Positions 7,916 through 16,408 of a DNA stretch of 64,000 nucleotides are shown in pieces; position 1 is the first letter of the stretch; every line of letters starts with the position of its first letter. The notes beneath the pieces were generated by a model. It had not been told where the DNA came from. It did not search any database and saw only the letters and a list, made by a program, of their open reading frames with translations. Where the stretch lies: the NCBI RefSeq assembly GCF_902497995.1, contig NZ_CABVII010000002.1, positions 310,001 through 374,000 on the forward strand, read 5' to 3'. The position numbers and the translations under genes were made by a program. This DNA is from Pseudomonas fluorescens (GTDB lineage Bacteria > Pseudomonadota > Gammaproteobacteria > Pseudomonadales > Pseudomonadaceae).

Positions 7916-8434
7916 ATGATCAAAGTTACCCCCAATCCCCCCGAAGACTCTGCGCAATCAGCTGCGTACGAAGCTCACTACCTTCCCAAAACATTCATCC
8001 GTCACCACATTCAGCTACCTGCGCTTTTATTGCACGCGGAACCCTGGTTCTGCGCCCGCGATATCGGCCGGTTGATGGGTGTTGATATAAACGGCAGACA
8101 AGCGCTCAAGCTCGATGCGGATCAGCGGCGGATGATGCGTCTGTCTGAAAACGATGACTTGCAGGAGACCTTGATGCTGAGTGAGTCGGGCGTGTACGCC
8201 ATGTTGGTGTATCACTACTGCCCGGAAAACCGCCATTTGCGGCGTTGGTTGACCCATCATGTGGTGCCTATGTTGCGAGAGGAGGCAGGGTCCGTTTCGA
8301 CTCAGGCGTCGCATATGCGGGCGATGGAGTGGGCCGGTGGGACGCTGAGGCTGCTGCATTGGCGCAAAGAGCCTTGGGTTCGCCTGCGCGATATGCCGGG
8401 TTTGTTGTCAGCAGGTTACAGCGGCGTTTTATAG
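7916..8434 (+). CDS. BRO-N domain protein (phage antirepressor-like)
   Basis: Protein of 172 residues with a BRO-N/Ant-like DNA-binding domain at about residues 28-120: WFCARDIGRLMGVD, then LMLSESGVYAMLVYHYCP and the ending LRRWLTHHVVPMLREE, all characteristic of BRO/KilA-N antirepressors. The C-terminal 45 residues (a partial repeat of the WxRLRDM type) are short and unlike the KilA-C or Ant domains of full phage proteins. The ATG at 7916 has GGAG seven bases ahead. No phage structural, integrase or repressor gene is nearby, so it appears to be a domesticated or orphan element controlled by the C4-like RNA just upstream. Confidence 0.83.
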   Translation: MIKVTPNPPEDSAQSAAYEAHYLPKTFIRHHIQLPALLLHAEPWFCARDIGRLMGVDINGRQALKLDADQRRMMRLSENDDLQETLMLSESGVYAMLVYHYCPENRHLRRWLTHHVVPMLREEAGSVSTQASHMRAMEWAGGTLRLLHWRKEPWVRLRDMPGLLSAGYSGVL

Positions 8435-8440
8435 ATGGAT

Positions 8441-8564
8441 TCGCGGGCAAGCCTCGCTCCTACAGGGTTTCATCGTACCTGTGGGGCTTGCCCGCGATAG
8501 CGGAGTGTCAGTCGAAATCAGTGTTGTTTGACACACCGCAATCGCGGGCAAGCCCGCTCCCACA
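8441..8564. repeat. Cluster of three REP units
   Basis: Three REP cores in a row: TCGCGGGCAAGCCTCGCTCC at 8441, an inverted GTGGGGCTTGCCCGCGA near 8480, and TCGCGGGCAAGCCCGCTCCC near 8541. The two repeat subclasses are mixed here. The cluster separates the BRO-N gene from the convergent Lrp gene. Confidence 0.85.
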
Positions 8565-8578
8565 GGGACCGTGTCCTA

Positions 8579-9034
8579 TTAACCTTTTCCATTGCCTTCG
8601 ATGTGCCCCAACGGCACCCGCTTCTCGATCGCACTCGACAACACGATCGACGTCTTGCTGAACCCGAACTTGGCAATCTTGTTGATCAACTCCTCCAGCT
8701 CCGGCATCGACCCCACCGCCGCCTGCATGATCACGCACGGATCGCCCGTCACCCGGTGGCACTCCGTCAGCTGTGGGATTTTGATCAGGTCGTCGTAGGC
8801 CTTCTGATTACCGTGCTGGTTCAGGCGCAGTTCAATGACGCACTGGATCGGCAGGCCGAGTTTGGCCATATCGACTTTCGCCTGATAACCGGTGATCACC
8901 CCGCAGGCTTCAAGTTTGGCCACGCGCTCGGCCACGGCCGGGGCGGACAGGTTGACCTTGCGCGCCAGGTCGGCGTAGGACGCACGACCGTTTTCCAACA
9001 GGGCGCCGAGGAGCATGCGGTCGTATTTATCCAT
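8579..9034 (-). CDS. Lrp/AsnC-family transcriptional regulator
   Basis: Regulator of 151 residues. It has an N-terminal HTH (MDKYDRMLLGALLENGR, then LARKVNLSAPAVAERV) and a C-terminal RAM/ligand-binding domain with TGDPCVIMQAAV. Such proteins form dimers to octamers and sense amino acids. It is divergent from the YedA-type exporter gene, with 163 bases between the starts, a classic arrangement for local control. That gap holds a perfect nine-base inverted repeat (listed separately) that is a candidate binding site. Ligand unknown. Confidence 0.9.
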   Translation of the reverse strand: MDKYDRMLLGALLENGRASYADLARKVNLSAPAVAERVAKLEACGVITGYQAKVDMAKLGLPIQCVIELRLNQHGNQKAYDDLIKIPQLTECHRVTGDPCVIMQAAVGSMPELEELINKIAKFGFSKTSIVLSSAIEKRVPLGHIEGNGKG

Positions 9035-9073
9035 CGTCTTGCTCCTGAAAAATGCCCGACTTTCGAAAGCACG

Positions 9074-9123
9074 GTTTATAGCCTTTATCTCCGTGTTTTG
9101 AAAAGTGTACTGGCGCTATAAAC
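9074..9123. promoter_or_regulatory. Inverted repeat between lrp-like gene and exporter
   Basis: GTTTATAGC at 9074-9082 and GCTATAAAC at 9115-9123 are perfect inverted arms, 41 bases start to start, about four helical turns. The spacing would suit an Lrp-type oligomer binding both arms and controlling both divergent promoters (inference). Confidence 0.45.
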
Positions 9124-9197
9124 AGGTTTTGTAGCTTATTTTCCGCCGTTGGCCTTTCTAGAATAGCTGTTCACCTGTCTTGCCTGCGAGCTGCCCA

Positions 9198-10124
9198 ATG
9201 CCTGGCCTACGCCGCTTTCCCTTACCGTTGATCGCCGCCTTTTTTGCGTTGTACGTGATTTGGGGCTCGACTTACCTGGTGATTCGCATCGGCGTGCAGT
9301 ACTGGCCGCCGTTACTGCTTGCCGGTATTCGCTTCGTGATCGCCGGTTCGCTGATGTACGCCTTCCTGCGCTGGCGCGGGGCGCCGGCACCGACTTGGGT
9401 CCAGTGGAAAGCCGCGGGAATCATCGGGATTTTGCTGCTGACGTGCGGCAACGGGGCAGTCAGTGTGGCCGAACATACGGGCGTGGCCTCCGGCGTGGCC
9501 GCGCTGGCAGTGGCGACGGTGCCGCTGTTTACCTTGCTCTGTGGATATTTCTGGGGCGCACGTAATACCCGTCTTGAATGGGCCGGGATTGCGCTGGGGT
9601 TGATCGGTATTGCCATGCTCAACCTCGGCTCGAACCTGCAATCGAGCCCGCTGGGTGCCGCGTTGCTGATCTTCGCGGCCGCGGCCTGGGCCTTCGGTTC
9701 GGTGTGGAGCAAACACTTGCCATTGCCCCAGGGCGCAATGGCCAGTGCCGTGGAAATGCTGGTCGGCGGCGTGGCGCTGCTGATCGGCAGCGCACTGAGC
9801 GGTGAGCATCTGGAAGCCATGCCGCCGATGGAAGGTTGGGCGGCCCTGGCCTACCTGACGTTCTTCGGCTCGATCATCGCCTTCAACGCTTACATGTATC
9901 TGTTGAAAAACGTGCGTCCGGCGGCGGCCACCAGTTATGCCTACGTCAACCCGGCGGTGGCGGTGTTGCTGGGGATCGTGTTTGTGGGCGAGACCATTGG
10001 TATCGAAGAAATGTTGGCCATGTTGGTGATCATCAGTGCCGTGGTGTTGATCGGTTTGCCGCAGTGGCGCCGGGCTCCCCAACGACCTGCTGCCGTGGTA
10101 CGGACAGAATCGAGCGTGAATTAG
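9198..10124 (+). CDS. yedA: DMT/EamA-family exporter, YedA-like
   Basis: Membrane protein of 308 residues with ten predicted helices arranged as two EamA repeats. The first begins FALYVIWGSTYLVIRIG near residue 15; the second is seen around LIFAAAAWAFGSVWSKHLP. This WGSTYL signature is typical of the YedA drug/metabolite exporter group. I start at the ATG at 9198; a TTG six codons earlier is possible. The divergent Lrp-family regulator suggests an amino acid or related compound as substrate, which is inference. Confidence 0.85.
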   Translation: MPGLRRFPLPLIAAFFALYVIWGSTYLVIRIGVQYWPPLLLAGIRFVIAGSLMYAFLRWRGAPAPTWVQWKAAGIIGILLLTCGNGAVSVAEHTGVASGVAALAVATVPLFTLLCGYFWGARNTRLEWAGIALGLIGIAMLNLGSNLQSSPLGAALLIFAAAAWAFGSVWSKHLPLPQGAMASAVEMLVGGVALLIGSALSGEHLEAMPPMEGWAALAYLTFFGSIIAFNAYMYLLKNVRPAAATSYAYVNPAVAVLLGIVFVGETIGIEEMLAMLVIISAVVLIGLPQWRRAPQRPAAVVRTESSVN

Positions 10125-10202
10125 GGTAAACTGCGCGCCATTGCATCTTGTTTTGCACACTTATTTTGAAAAACCCGCGCTGAATTTTCCTACGGTAATC
10201 CC

Positions 10203-11537
10203 ATGACTTTCGCCACCCTTGGCCTGATCGAACCCTTGCTGCGCTCTCTCGAGACGCTCGGCTACCAGACCCCGACGCCGGTTCAGGCGCAAGCCATTCC
10301 GGCAGTGCTGGACGGTCGCGACCTGATGGCCGCTGCCCAGACCGGTACCGGCAAGACCGCCGGTTTCGCGCTGCCGCTCCTGCAGTTGCTGGCCATGGAA
10401 GGTCCGAAAGTCACCGCCAACTCGGTGCGGGCCCTGATCCTGGTGCCCACTCGCGAACTGGCTGAACAGGTTCACGAGGCCGTGCGCCAGTATGCCGAGA
10501 ACCTGCCGTTGAGCACCTATGCGGTGTACGGCGGCGTCAGCATCAACCCGCAAATGATGAAACTGCGCAAAGGCGTCGACCTGTTGGTGGCGACTCCTGG
10601 GCGCTTGCTTGACCTGTTCCGGCAGAACGCGCTGAAGTTCAACCAGCTGCAAACCCTGGTGCTGGATGAAGCCGATCGGATGCTCGACCTGGGCTTTTCC
10701 GAAGAGTTGGGGAACATTTACCGGGTGCTGCCGAAGAAACGTCAGACGCTGTTGTTCTCCGCGACCTTCTCCGACGCCATCCGTCTGCTGGCCGGGCAAA
10801 TGCTCAACGATCCGCTGAGCATCGAAGTCAGCCCGCGCAACGTAGCTGCCAACACTGTTAAACAGTGGGTGGTGACGGTGGACAAGAAGCGCAAGCCGGA
10901 GTTGTTCGTGCACTTGATGCGCAAGAGCAAGTGGAAGCAGGTGCTGGTGTTCGCCAAGACCCGTAACGGCGTGGACGCCTTGGTGGAAAAACTCCAGGGC
11001 CTGGGCATCAATGCCGATGGCATCCATGGCGACAAACCTCAAGCAACCCGCCAGCGCGCTCTGGACCGTTTCAAACTCAGCGAAGTGCAGATCCTTGTCG
11101 CCACCGACGTTGCGGCCCGTGGCCTGGATATCGAAGACTTGCCGTTGGTGGTCAACTTCGACCTGCCGATCGTGGCCGAAGACTATATTCACCGGATCGG
11201 CCGTACTGGCCGCGCGGGTGCAACCGGGGAGGCCATTTCCCTGGTGTGCGCCGATGAAGTGAATCTGCTGTCGGCCATCGAGACCTTGACCCGTCAGACG
11301 CTGACTCGCCAGATGGAGCAGGATTTCGAACCCGAGCACCGGGTGCCGGATACCGATGCCAGCGGTCAGGTGGTCAAGAAGCCGAAAAAACCGAAAAAGC
11401 CCAAGACCTCGAGCGGCGGCAAGCGCAATCTGGGCAAGTGGGTCGAGAGCGGTGATGCGTCGGCGCCGGAGCCTTCGATCAAGCCTGTGCGCAAAGTGCC
11501 GGTGTTTAACACTGGGCCGCGCAAGCGTAAGCCTTAA
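10203..11537 (+). CDS. rhlE: DEAD-box RNA helicase, RhlE type
   Basis: Helicase of 444 residues. Motifs in order: Q motif with GYQTPTPVQAQAIP, Walker A AAQTGTGKT, PTRELAEQ, GGVSINPQ, TPGRLLDL, DEAD as VLDEADRMLDLGF, SAT as LFSATFSD, then the second domain with VLVFAKTR, ATDVAARGLDIE and HRIGRTGR. The C-terminal tail is basic and Lys-Pro-rich (KKPKKPKKPK), typical of RNA-binding tails. The length fits the shorter of the two RhlE paralogues of pseudomonads. These proteins remodel RNA in degradosome and ribosome-assembly contexts. Monocistronic by position. Confidence 0.92.
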   Translation: MTFATLGLIEPLLRSLETLGYQTPTPVQAQAIPAVLDGRDLMAAAQTGTGKTAGFALPLLQLLAMEGPKVTANSVRALILVPTRELAEQVHEAVRQYAENLPLSTYAVYGGVSINPQMMKLRKGVDLLVATPGRLLDLFRQNALKFNQLQTLVLDEADRMLDLGFSEELGNIYRVLPKKRQTLLFSATFSDAIRLLAGQMLNDPLSIEVSPRNVAANTVKQWVVTVDKKRKPELFVHLMRKSKWKQVLVFAKTRNGVDALVEKLQGLGINADGIHGDKPQATRQRALDRFKLSEVQILVATDVAARGLDIEDLPLVVNFDLPIVAEDYIHRIGRTGRAGATGEAISLVCADEVNLLSAIETLTRQTLTRQMEQDFEPEHRVPDTDASGQVVKKPKKPKKPKTSSGGKRNLGKWVESGDASAPEPSIKPVRKVPVFNTGPRKRKP

Positions 11538-11560
11538 TAGTCGCTGCGTCCTTTAAGCCG

Positions 11561-11724
11561 CCTTCGCGAGCAAGCCCGCTCCCACAAGGGATCTGTGGTG
11601 TGACATAGATCCAGTGGGAGCCACAACAGGGGATTTGGTGTGACATGGAATCCAGTATGGGAGTCCACAGGGGATTTGTGGTGTGACACAGATCCCCTGT
11701 GGGAGCGGGCTTGCTCGCGAAGGG
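11561..11724. repeat. REP arms flanking a tandem repeat
   Basis: Two REP arms (CGCGAGCAAGCCCGCTCCCA at 11565 and its inverse ending near 11724) enclose about 110 bases. Inside are three imperfect tandem copies of a unit of roughly 40 bases, each built on GGATYTGTGGTGTGACAYRG followed by a GATCC-like and GTGGGAG piece. It looks like an expansion of the REP spacer. Confidence 0.8.
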
Positions 11725-11736
11725 CGCGCCGCGGTC

Positions 11737-12978
11737 TCAATCCTTGCGCTTCAACCACTCCACCATCCCCAACCCCGCCGCCCGCCCACTGGCGAAACAC
11801 GCGGTCAGCAGATAGCCGCCCGTCGGCGCTTCCCAATCCAGCATCTCCCCGGCACAGAACACGCCGGGCAGTTGCTTGAGCATCAAACGTTCATCCATCG
11901 ATTCGAACATTACCCCACCGGCGCTGCTGATGGCTTCGTCCAGCGGGCGGGTTTTCACCAAGGTCAGTGGCAATGCCTTGATCGCTCCGGCCAGCAATGC
12001 CGGATCAGCGAAGCATTCGGTCGCCGTCACCTCTCGCAGCAACGCCGCTTTCACACCCTCGAGCCCAAGCTGGCTGTGCAGGTGCTTGGCCATGGAGCGC
12101 GAGCCCCGCGGCTTGCTTAGCGCCGCCTGGATTTTATCCACAGGCTTGCCCGGCAGCAGGTCGAGATGAATAGTCGCCGAGCCATGCAGATTGATGGCTT
12201 CGCGGATCGGTGCAGACAGGGCGTAGATCAAGCTTCCTTCAATACCCGTCGCTGTAATCACACATTCCCCGAGCCTTGGGACGTCGTCATTAAGACCAAT
12301 AGCGATATTTTTCAGCGGCGCTCCGGCGAATTTGCTGATCATCAGCTCGCTCCAGGCCTGCACTTCGAAGCCGCAGTTGCTCGGCTGCAGAGGCGCCAGT
12401 TCCACGCCGCGCTGTTCCAGCGGCAGCATCCAGGCACCGTCCGAACCCAGACGCGACCAGCTGCCGCCGCCGACGGCCAACAAGGTTGCATCGGGTTGAA
12501 GGTTTTTTTCGCCGTCAGGGCAGGACACTTTCAAGCTGCCATCGCCATTCCAGCCGAGCCAGCGATGACGGGTGTGGATAACTACCCCGGCGTCTCGCAG
12601 GCGTTTGAGCCAGGCGCGTAACAAAGGTGCGGCTTTCATGTCGGTGGGGAACACCCGGCCGGAGCTGCCGACGAAGGTTTCGATGCCCAGGTCATGAATC
12701 CATTGGCACAGTGCGTCAGCGCCAAATGAGCGCAACAGCGGCGCAATCTGCGGCGCCCGTTCGGCGTAGCGCGAGAGGAATGCCGGGTAGGCTTCGGAAT
12801 GGGTGATATTCATCCCGCCGACACCTGCCAGCAGGAATTTTCTCCCGACCGAAGGCATGCCGTCATACAGGTCGACCTTGATCCCGGCCTGGCTCAACAC
12901 TTCAGCCGCCATCAAGCCGGCGGGGCCGCCGCCGATGATTGCGACGCGAGGGGGGAGGGAAGTCGAGGGCTGAGTCAT
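11737..12978 (-). CDS. NAD(P)/FAD-dependent oxidoreductase, BaiN/HI0933 family
   Basis: Flavoprotein of 413 residues. The N-terminal dinucleotide-binding motif VAIIGGGPAGLMAAEVL lies at residues 11-27, followed by the family signature FLLAGVGGMNITHSE. A second nucleotide-binding segment is ATLLAVGGGSWSRLGSDG, and the C-terminal FAD motif is FCAGEMLDWEAPTGGYLL. This is the TIGR03862 subgroup; physiological substrate unknown. The start is the ATG at 12978; the 18 in-frame codons upstream lack the family match. Confidence 0.88.
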   Translation of the reverse strand: MTQPSTSLPPRVAIIGGGPAGLMAAEVLSQAGIKVDLYDGMPSVGRKFLLAGVGGMNITHSEAYPAFLSRYAERAPQIAPLLRSFGADALCQWIHDLGIETFVGSSGRVFPTDMKAAPLLRAWLKRLRDAGVVIHTRHRWLGWNGDGSLKVSCPDGEKNLQPDATLLAVGGGSWSRLGSDGAWMLPLEQRGVELAPLQPSNCGFEVQAWSELMISKFAGAPLKNIAIGLNDDVPRLGECVITATGIEGSLIYALSAPIREAINLHGSATIHLDLLPGKPVDKIQAALSKPRGSRSMAKHLHSQLGLEGVKAALLREVTATECFADPALLAGAIKALPLTLVKTRPLDEAISSAGGVMFESMDERLMLKQLPGVFCAGEMLDWEAPTGGYLLTACFASGRAAGLGMVEWLKRKD

Positions 12979-13032
12979 GGAATGCGCTGCGGTCTGGGGG
13001 AATGAAGCCGGGCATTCTACCGCAGAGATCAA

Positions 13033-13121
13033 TGTGGGAGCGGGCTTGCTCGCGAAAGCGGTGCATCAGTCACATCAATGCCGGATGTGCCGACGCTTTC
13101 GCGAGCAAGCCCGCTCTCACA
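13033..13121. repeat. REP pair (inverted)
   Basis: Inverted arms of the TGTGGGAGCGGGCTTGCTCG class with a spacer containing ACATCAATG, between the flavoprotein promoter and the HDAC-family gene terminus. Confidence 0.9.
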
Positions 13122-13214
13122 TTTGATCTACGGTGGATTCAAAATGACTGATCAAAAAACAATCACCGCTCTGAACCCTATACACCGCCTGACCTGCAGC
13201 CCCTTTCACTCAGG

Positions 13215-13223
13215 TTATCCACA
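13215..13223 (+). other. Single DnaA-box-like sequence
   Basis: TTATCCACA matches the consensus DnaA box exactly but stands alone, with no AT-rich unwinding region or cluster. Probably chance. Confidence 0.2.
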
Positions 13224-13260
13224 GGCGGCTCCACAGCCATTGTGGGTAAAGACCCACACC

Positions 13261-14181
13261 TCAATGACAACCTGATGACTGCCAGACCCGTTGCGCGCTG
13301 TGATGCAGGATCCCATGACGACGTGCCAGGGCCTTGCGGTCCTTGCTGTAGCCGCCGCCGATCACCCCCACCAGCGGGATATCCCGGCCCAGGCAATGCC
13401 GCATCACGCTTTCATCGCGAGCGGCGACGCCTTCGTCCGTCAGTTTCAGGTAGCCGAGTGCGTCATCCTTATGCACATCGACGCCAGCGTCATACAGCAC
13501 CAGATCAGGCTGGTAGAGCGGCAGCAAATAGTTGAGCGCGTCGTCCACGACCTTCAGGTAATCGGCATCGCCCATGCCCATCGGCAGGGGAATATCCCAG
13601 TCGCTTTCGGCCTTGCGTGCAGGAAAATTCTTTTCGCAGTGAAGGGAAACGGTTATTGCCTCCGGGGTGTTGTGCAGGATTCGTGCAGTCCCGTCGCCCT
13701 GATGCACATCGCAGTCGAAGATCAGCACCCGATTCACACGGCCACTTTCCAGCAGGAAATGGCTGATCACCGCCAGGTCATTGAAGATGCAGAAACCGGC
13801 GGGATGGTCGTAGTGCGCGTGATGAGTGCCGCCAGCCAGGTGACAAGCCAGGCCATGTTCCAGCGCCTGCTCGGCCGCCAGCAGGGAACCGCCAACCGCC
13901 CGCACCGTGCGCCGGGCCAGGGCTTCGCTCCAGGGCAGGCCGAGTCGCCGCTGGTCTTCGCGGGACAACTCGCCACCCATGTAGCGTTCGATATACGCAG
14001 GGTCATGAGCGAGGGCGAGAATCTCTGGCGGGCAGAGCTCCGGGCGCAGCAGGTCGGTGTCTCGGGTCAGTCCGCTGTCCACCAGGTGATCGCGCAGCAG
14101 GCGAAACTTGTCCATGGGGAAGCGGTGATCCGCCGGGAACTCGGGACTGTAGTCTTCGTGGTAGATCAGCGGCAGAGGCAT
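13261..14181 (-). CDS. Histone deacetylase-family amidohydrolase
   Basis: Zinc-dependent deacetylase fold, 306 residues, close to bacterial HDAC-like/class IV enzymes. The tandem histidines are in GGTHHAHYDHPAGFCIFND, zinc ligands are the Asp and His of FDCDVHQGDGT and the Asp of YDAGVDVHKDD, and the closing Gly loop is GVIGGGYS. Bacterial members act on acetylated polyamines or small amides; the real substrate is unknown here. It stands alone, divergent from the GNAT acetyltransferase gene 87 bases away, an arrangement that pairs a deacetylase with an acetyltransferase. Confidence 0.9.
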   Translation of the reverse strand: MPLPLIYHEDYSPEFPADHRFPMDKFRLLRDHLVDSGLTRDTDLLRPELCPPEILALAHDPAYIERYMGGELSREDQRRLGLPWSEALARRTVRAVGGSLLAAEQALEHGLACHLAGGTHHAHYDHPAGFCIFNDLAVISHFLLESGRVNRVLIFDCDVHQGDGTARILHNTPEAITVSLHCEKNFPARKAESDWDIPLPMGMGDADYLKVVDDALNYLLPLYQPDLVLYDAGVDVHKDDALGYLKLTDEGVAARDESVMRHCLGRDIPLVGVIGGGYSKDRKALARRHGILHHSAQRVWQSSGCH

Positions 14182-14268
14182 AACGGGCTTTTATCAAGTA
14201 CGGCAGGTAGGAATGAAGGAAGGATCGTACCAGCGATGTAGACTTGCGGCATGGGAAAGGGGGATACG

Positions 14269-14838
14269 ATGGAGCCGATACTGAAACTCGAGAGCGCGCG
14301 ACTGCTGTTGCGGCAGTGGCGGGACGAGGATTTGCCGGAGTTTGCGGCGATGTGCGCCGATCCCCAGGTCATGCGATATTTTCCGGCACCCTTGAGTCGG
14401 CTGGAGAGTGCGTCGCTGATCGGACGGATTCGTGGCCACTTTGCCGAGCATGGCTTCGGTCTCTGGGCGCTGGAGCGCAAGGACACCGGCGCATTTATCG
14501 GATTTACCGGATTGGGTGAGATCGGCTTCGACGCGCCCTTCACCCCGGCCATCGAAATCGGCTGGCGCCTGGCCCGCGAGCATTGGGGGCTGGGCTACGC
14601 CAGTGAAGCGGCATGGACCGCTCTGCGCTGCGGCTTTGACCGGTTGGCGTTGAATGAAGTCGTATCCTTCACCAGCGAAACCAACCTGCCATCGCAGAAA
14701 GTCATGCAGGCAATCGGTATGCACCATGATTCAGCCGATGATTTCGAACACCCCAGGCTCGCGATCGATCATCCCCTGCGTCACCATGTGCTGTACCGCA
14801 TCACTCGTGAACAATGGCTGCAAACCTTGCATGGATAA
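14269..14838 (+). CDS. GNAT-family N-acetyltransferase
   Basis: Acetyltransferase of 189 residues in the RimJ/RimL-like group. It starts MEPILKLESARLLLRQW, has the conserved GFTGLGEI strand, and the acetyl-CoA-binding turn is WRLAREHWGLGYASEA. VVSFTSETNLPSQKVMQAIGM is also characteristic. The start at 14269 is preceded by GGGGGA at good spacing; an ATG six codons earlier lacks one. It probably acetylates small amines or protein N-termini; the substrate is unknown. Divergent from the HDAC-family gene. Confidence 0.86.
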   Translation: MEPILKLESARLLLRQWRDEDLPEFAAMCADPQVMRYFPAPLSRLESASLIGRIRGHFAEHGFGLWALERKDTGAFIGFTGLGEIGFDAPFTPAIEIGWRLAREHWGLGYASEAAWTALRCGFDRLALNEVVSFTSETNLPSQKVMQAIGMHHDSADDFEHPRLAIDHPLRHHVLYRITREQWLQTLHG

Positions 14839-14942
14839 GCTGGCACGGGCGTTTACAATAGCTCTCATGGGCACTGGCCAGAAACTGAATCGACCGCCGC
14901 AGCCAAGACTGCGCGGCATTGCGTTGTGTGAGGAGAGACTGA

Positions 14943-15812
14943 ATGAGCCAAGTGTTGGATGATCTGGTCGACCTGCTGACCCTGGAGCCGATCGAAGAAA
15001 ACCTGTTCCGTGGCCGCAGCCAGGACCTGGGTTTTCGTCAGCTGTTCGGTGGCCAGGTGCTCGGCCAATCCCTGTCTGCGGCCAGCCAGACCGTAGAAGA
15101 AGCGCGTCATGTACATTCGATGCACGGTTATTTCCTGCGTCCGGGGGATGCCGGGTTGCCGGTGGTCTATCAGGTTGACCGGGTTCGCGACGGTGGCAGT
15201 TTCAGCACGCGCCGGGTGACGGCGATCCAGAAGGGCAACCCGATTTTCACCTGCAGCGCGTCGTTTCAGTATGACGAAGAAGGTTTCCAGCACCAGACCG
15301 AGATGCCGACAGTGGTCGGTCCGGAAAACCTGCCGACAGAACTGGAACTCATCCAGCAGCGTGCGCACCTGATCCCTGAACACATGCGCGAAAAACTGCT
15401 GTGCCCGAAACCGATCGAATTTCGACCGGTAACCGAGGAAGATCCCTACAACCCGAATCCGTCCGATCCGATCAGGTACATCTGGTTTCGCGCCGACGGT
15501 GCCCTGGTCGATTCCCCGGCGCTGCATAAATACCTGCTGGCCTACGCCTCGGACTTCAATCTGTTGACCACCTCGATGCAGCCCCATGGCAAATCGGTCT
15601 GGAACAAGGACATGCAGGTTGCCAGCCTCGATCACGCCCTGTGGTTCCATGCCGATCTGCGCGCCGATGACTGGTTGCTGTACGCGATGGATAGCCCATG
15701 GGCCGGCAATTCCCGTGGATTCTCCCGCGGCAGCGTGTTCAATCGTGCCGGACAATTGGTGGCTTCGGTCACTCAGGAAGGCCTGATCCGTCACCGCAAG
15801 GATTGGGCATGA
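14943..15812 (+). CDS. tesB: Acyl-CoA thioesterase II
   Basis: TesB-type double-hotdog thioesterase, 289 residues, the usual length. It hydrolyses medium and long acyl-CoAs. Landmarks are FRGRSQDLGFRQLFGGQVLGQ at the N-terminus, the catalytic Asp segment LAYASDFNLLTTS, and the C-terminal SVTQEGLIRH with the active-site Gln. GGAGA lies before the ATG. The stop overlaps the start of the HAD gene by four bases (ATGA), showing translational coupling. Confidence 0.93.
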   Translation: MSQVLDDLVDLLTLEPIEENLFRGRSQDLGFRQLFGGQVLGQSLSAASQTVEEARHVHSMHGYFLRPGDAGLPVVYQVDRVRDGGSFSTRRVTAIQKGNPIFTCSASFQYDEEGFQHQTEMPTVVGPENLPTELELIQQRAHLIPEHMREKLLCPKPIEFRPVTEEDPYNPNPSDPIRYIWFRADGALVDSPALHKYLLAYASDFNLLTTSMQPHGKSVWNKDMQVASLDHALWFHADLRADDWLLYAMDSPWAGNSRGFSRGSVFNRAGQLVASVTQEGLIRHRKDWA

Positions 15813-16402
15813 GCCTGGCCGAGGTGCGGCACTGGGTGTTCGACATGGACGGCACCCTGACAGTGGCTGTGCATGACTTCGCGGCAATCCGCGTGGCGCT
15901 GGCGATCCCTGCCGAAGACGACATCCTGACCCACCTCGCCGCGCTGCCGGCCGATGAAGCGGCGGCCAAGCATGCCTGGTTGCTGGAACACGAACGCGAC
16001 CTGGCGCTGGGATCGAAAGCGGCGCCGGGTGCGGTGGCTCTGGTGCGTGAGCTGGCCGGACGTGGTTATCGCCTGGGCATTCTCACGCGCAATGCCCGTG
16101 AGCTGGCGCACGTCACGCTGGAGGCGATCGGTCTGGCCGACTGCTTCGCGGTGGAGGATGTGCTGGGCCGTGATGAAGCGCCACCCAAACCTCATCCGGG
16201 TGGTTTGCTGAAACTGGCCGAGGCCTGGAATGTGCCAGCGAGCGAGATGGTGATGGTCGGTGATTACCGCTTCGATCTGGATTGCGGTCGGGCGGCGGGG
16301 GCTCGGACGGTGCTGGTGAATCTGCCGGATAATCCGTGGCCTGAGTTGACTGACTGGCATGCGGCGGATTGTGGGGTGTTGCGGGATATGTTGTTCACAT
16401 GA
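15809..16402 (+). CDS. HAD-superfamily phosphatase
   Basis: Phosphatase of 197 residues, HAD subfamily IA. Motif I is VFDMDGTLT with the nucleophile Asp, motif II is GILTRN, the motif III lysine lies in PPKPHPG, and motif IV is VGDYRFDLDCG. The small cap is helical and short. Similar proteins hydrolyse phosphoglycolate or sugar phosphates; the substrate cannot be told from sequence. The start overlaps the tesB stop (ATGA), so the two genes form an operon. Confidence 0.9.
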   Translation: MSLAEVRHWVFDMDGTLTVAVHDFAAIRVALAIPAEDDILTHLAALPADEAAAKHAWLLEHERDLALGSKAAPGAVALVRELAGRGYRLGILTRNARELAHVTLEAIGLADCFAVEDVLGRDEAPPKPHPGGLLKLAEAWNVPASEMVMVGDYRFDLDCGRAAGARTVLVNLPDNPWPELTDWHAADCGVLRDMLFT

Positions 16403-16408
16403 GGGCCC

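Noticed and set aside
7633..8085. Overlapping 150-codon plus-strand frame across the C4-like RNA and BRO-N start
   Set aside because: It covers the structured RNA and runs out of frame over the BRO-N gene; no ribosome binding site, and the composition looks random.
7784..8434. Prophage
   Set aside because: Only the BRO-N gene and its RNA look phage-derived. No integrase, capsid, lysis gene or attachment-site duplication was seen around them.
10161..11339. 392-codon minus-strand frame opposite rhlE
   Set aside because: All DEAD-box motifs are on the plus strand; the antisense product resembles no protein.
13215..13223. Replication origin signal
   Set aside because: A single exact DnaA box without a cluster, AT-rich element or dnaA/dnaN neighbour.
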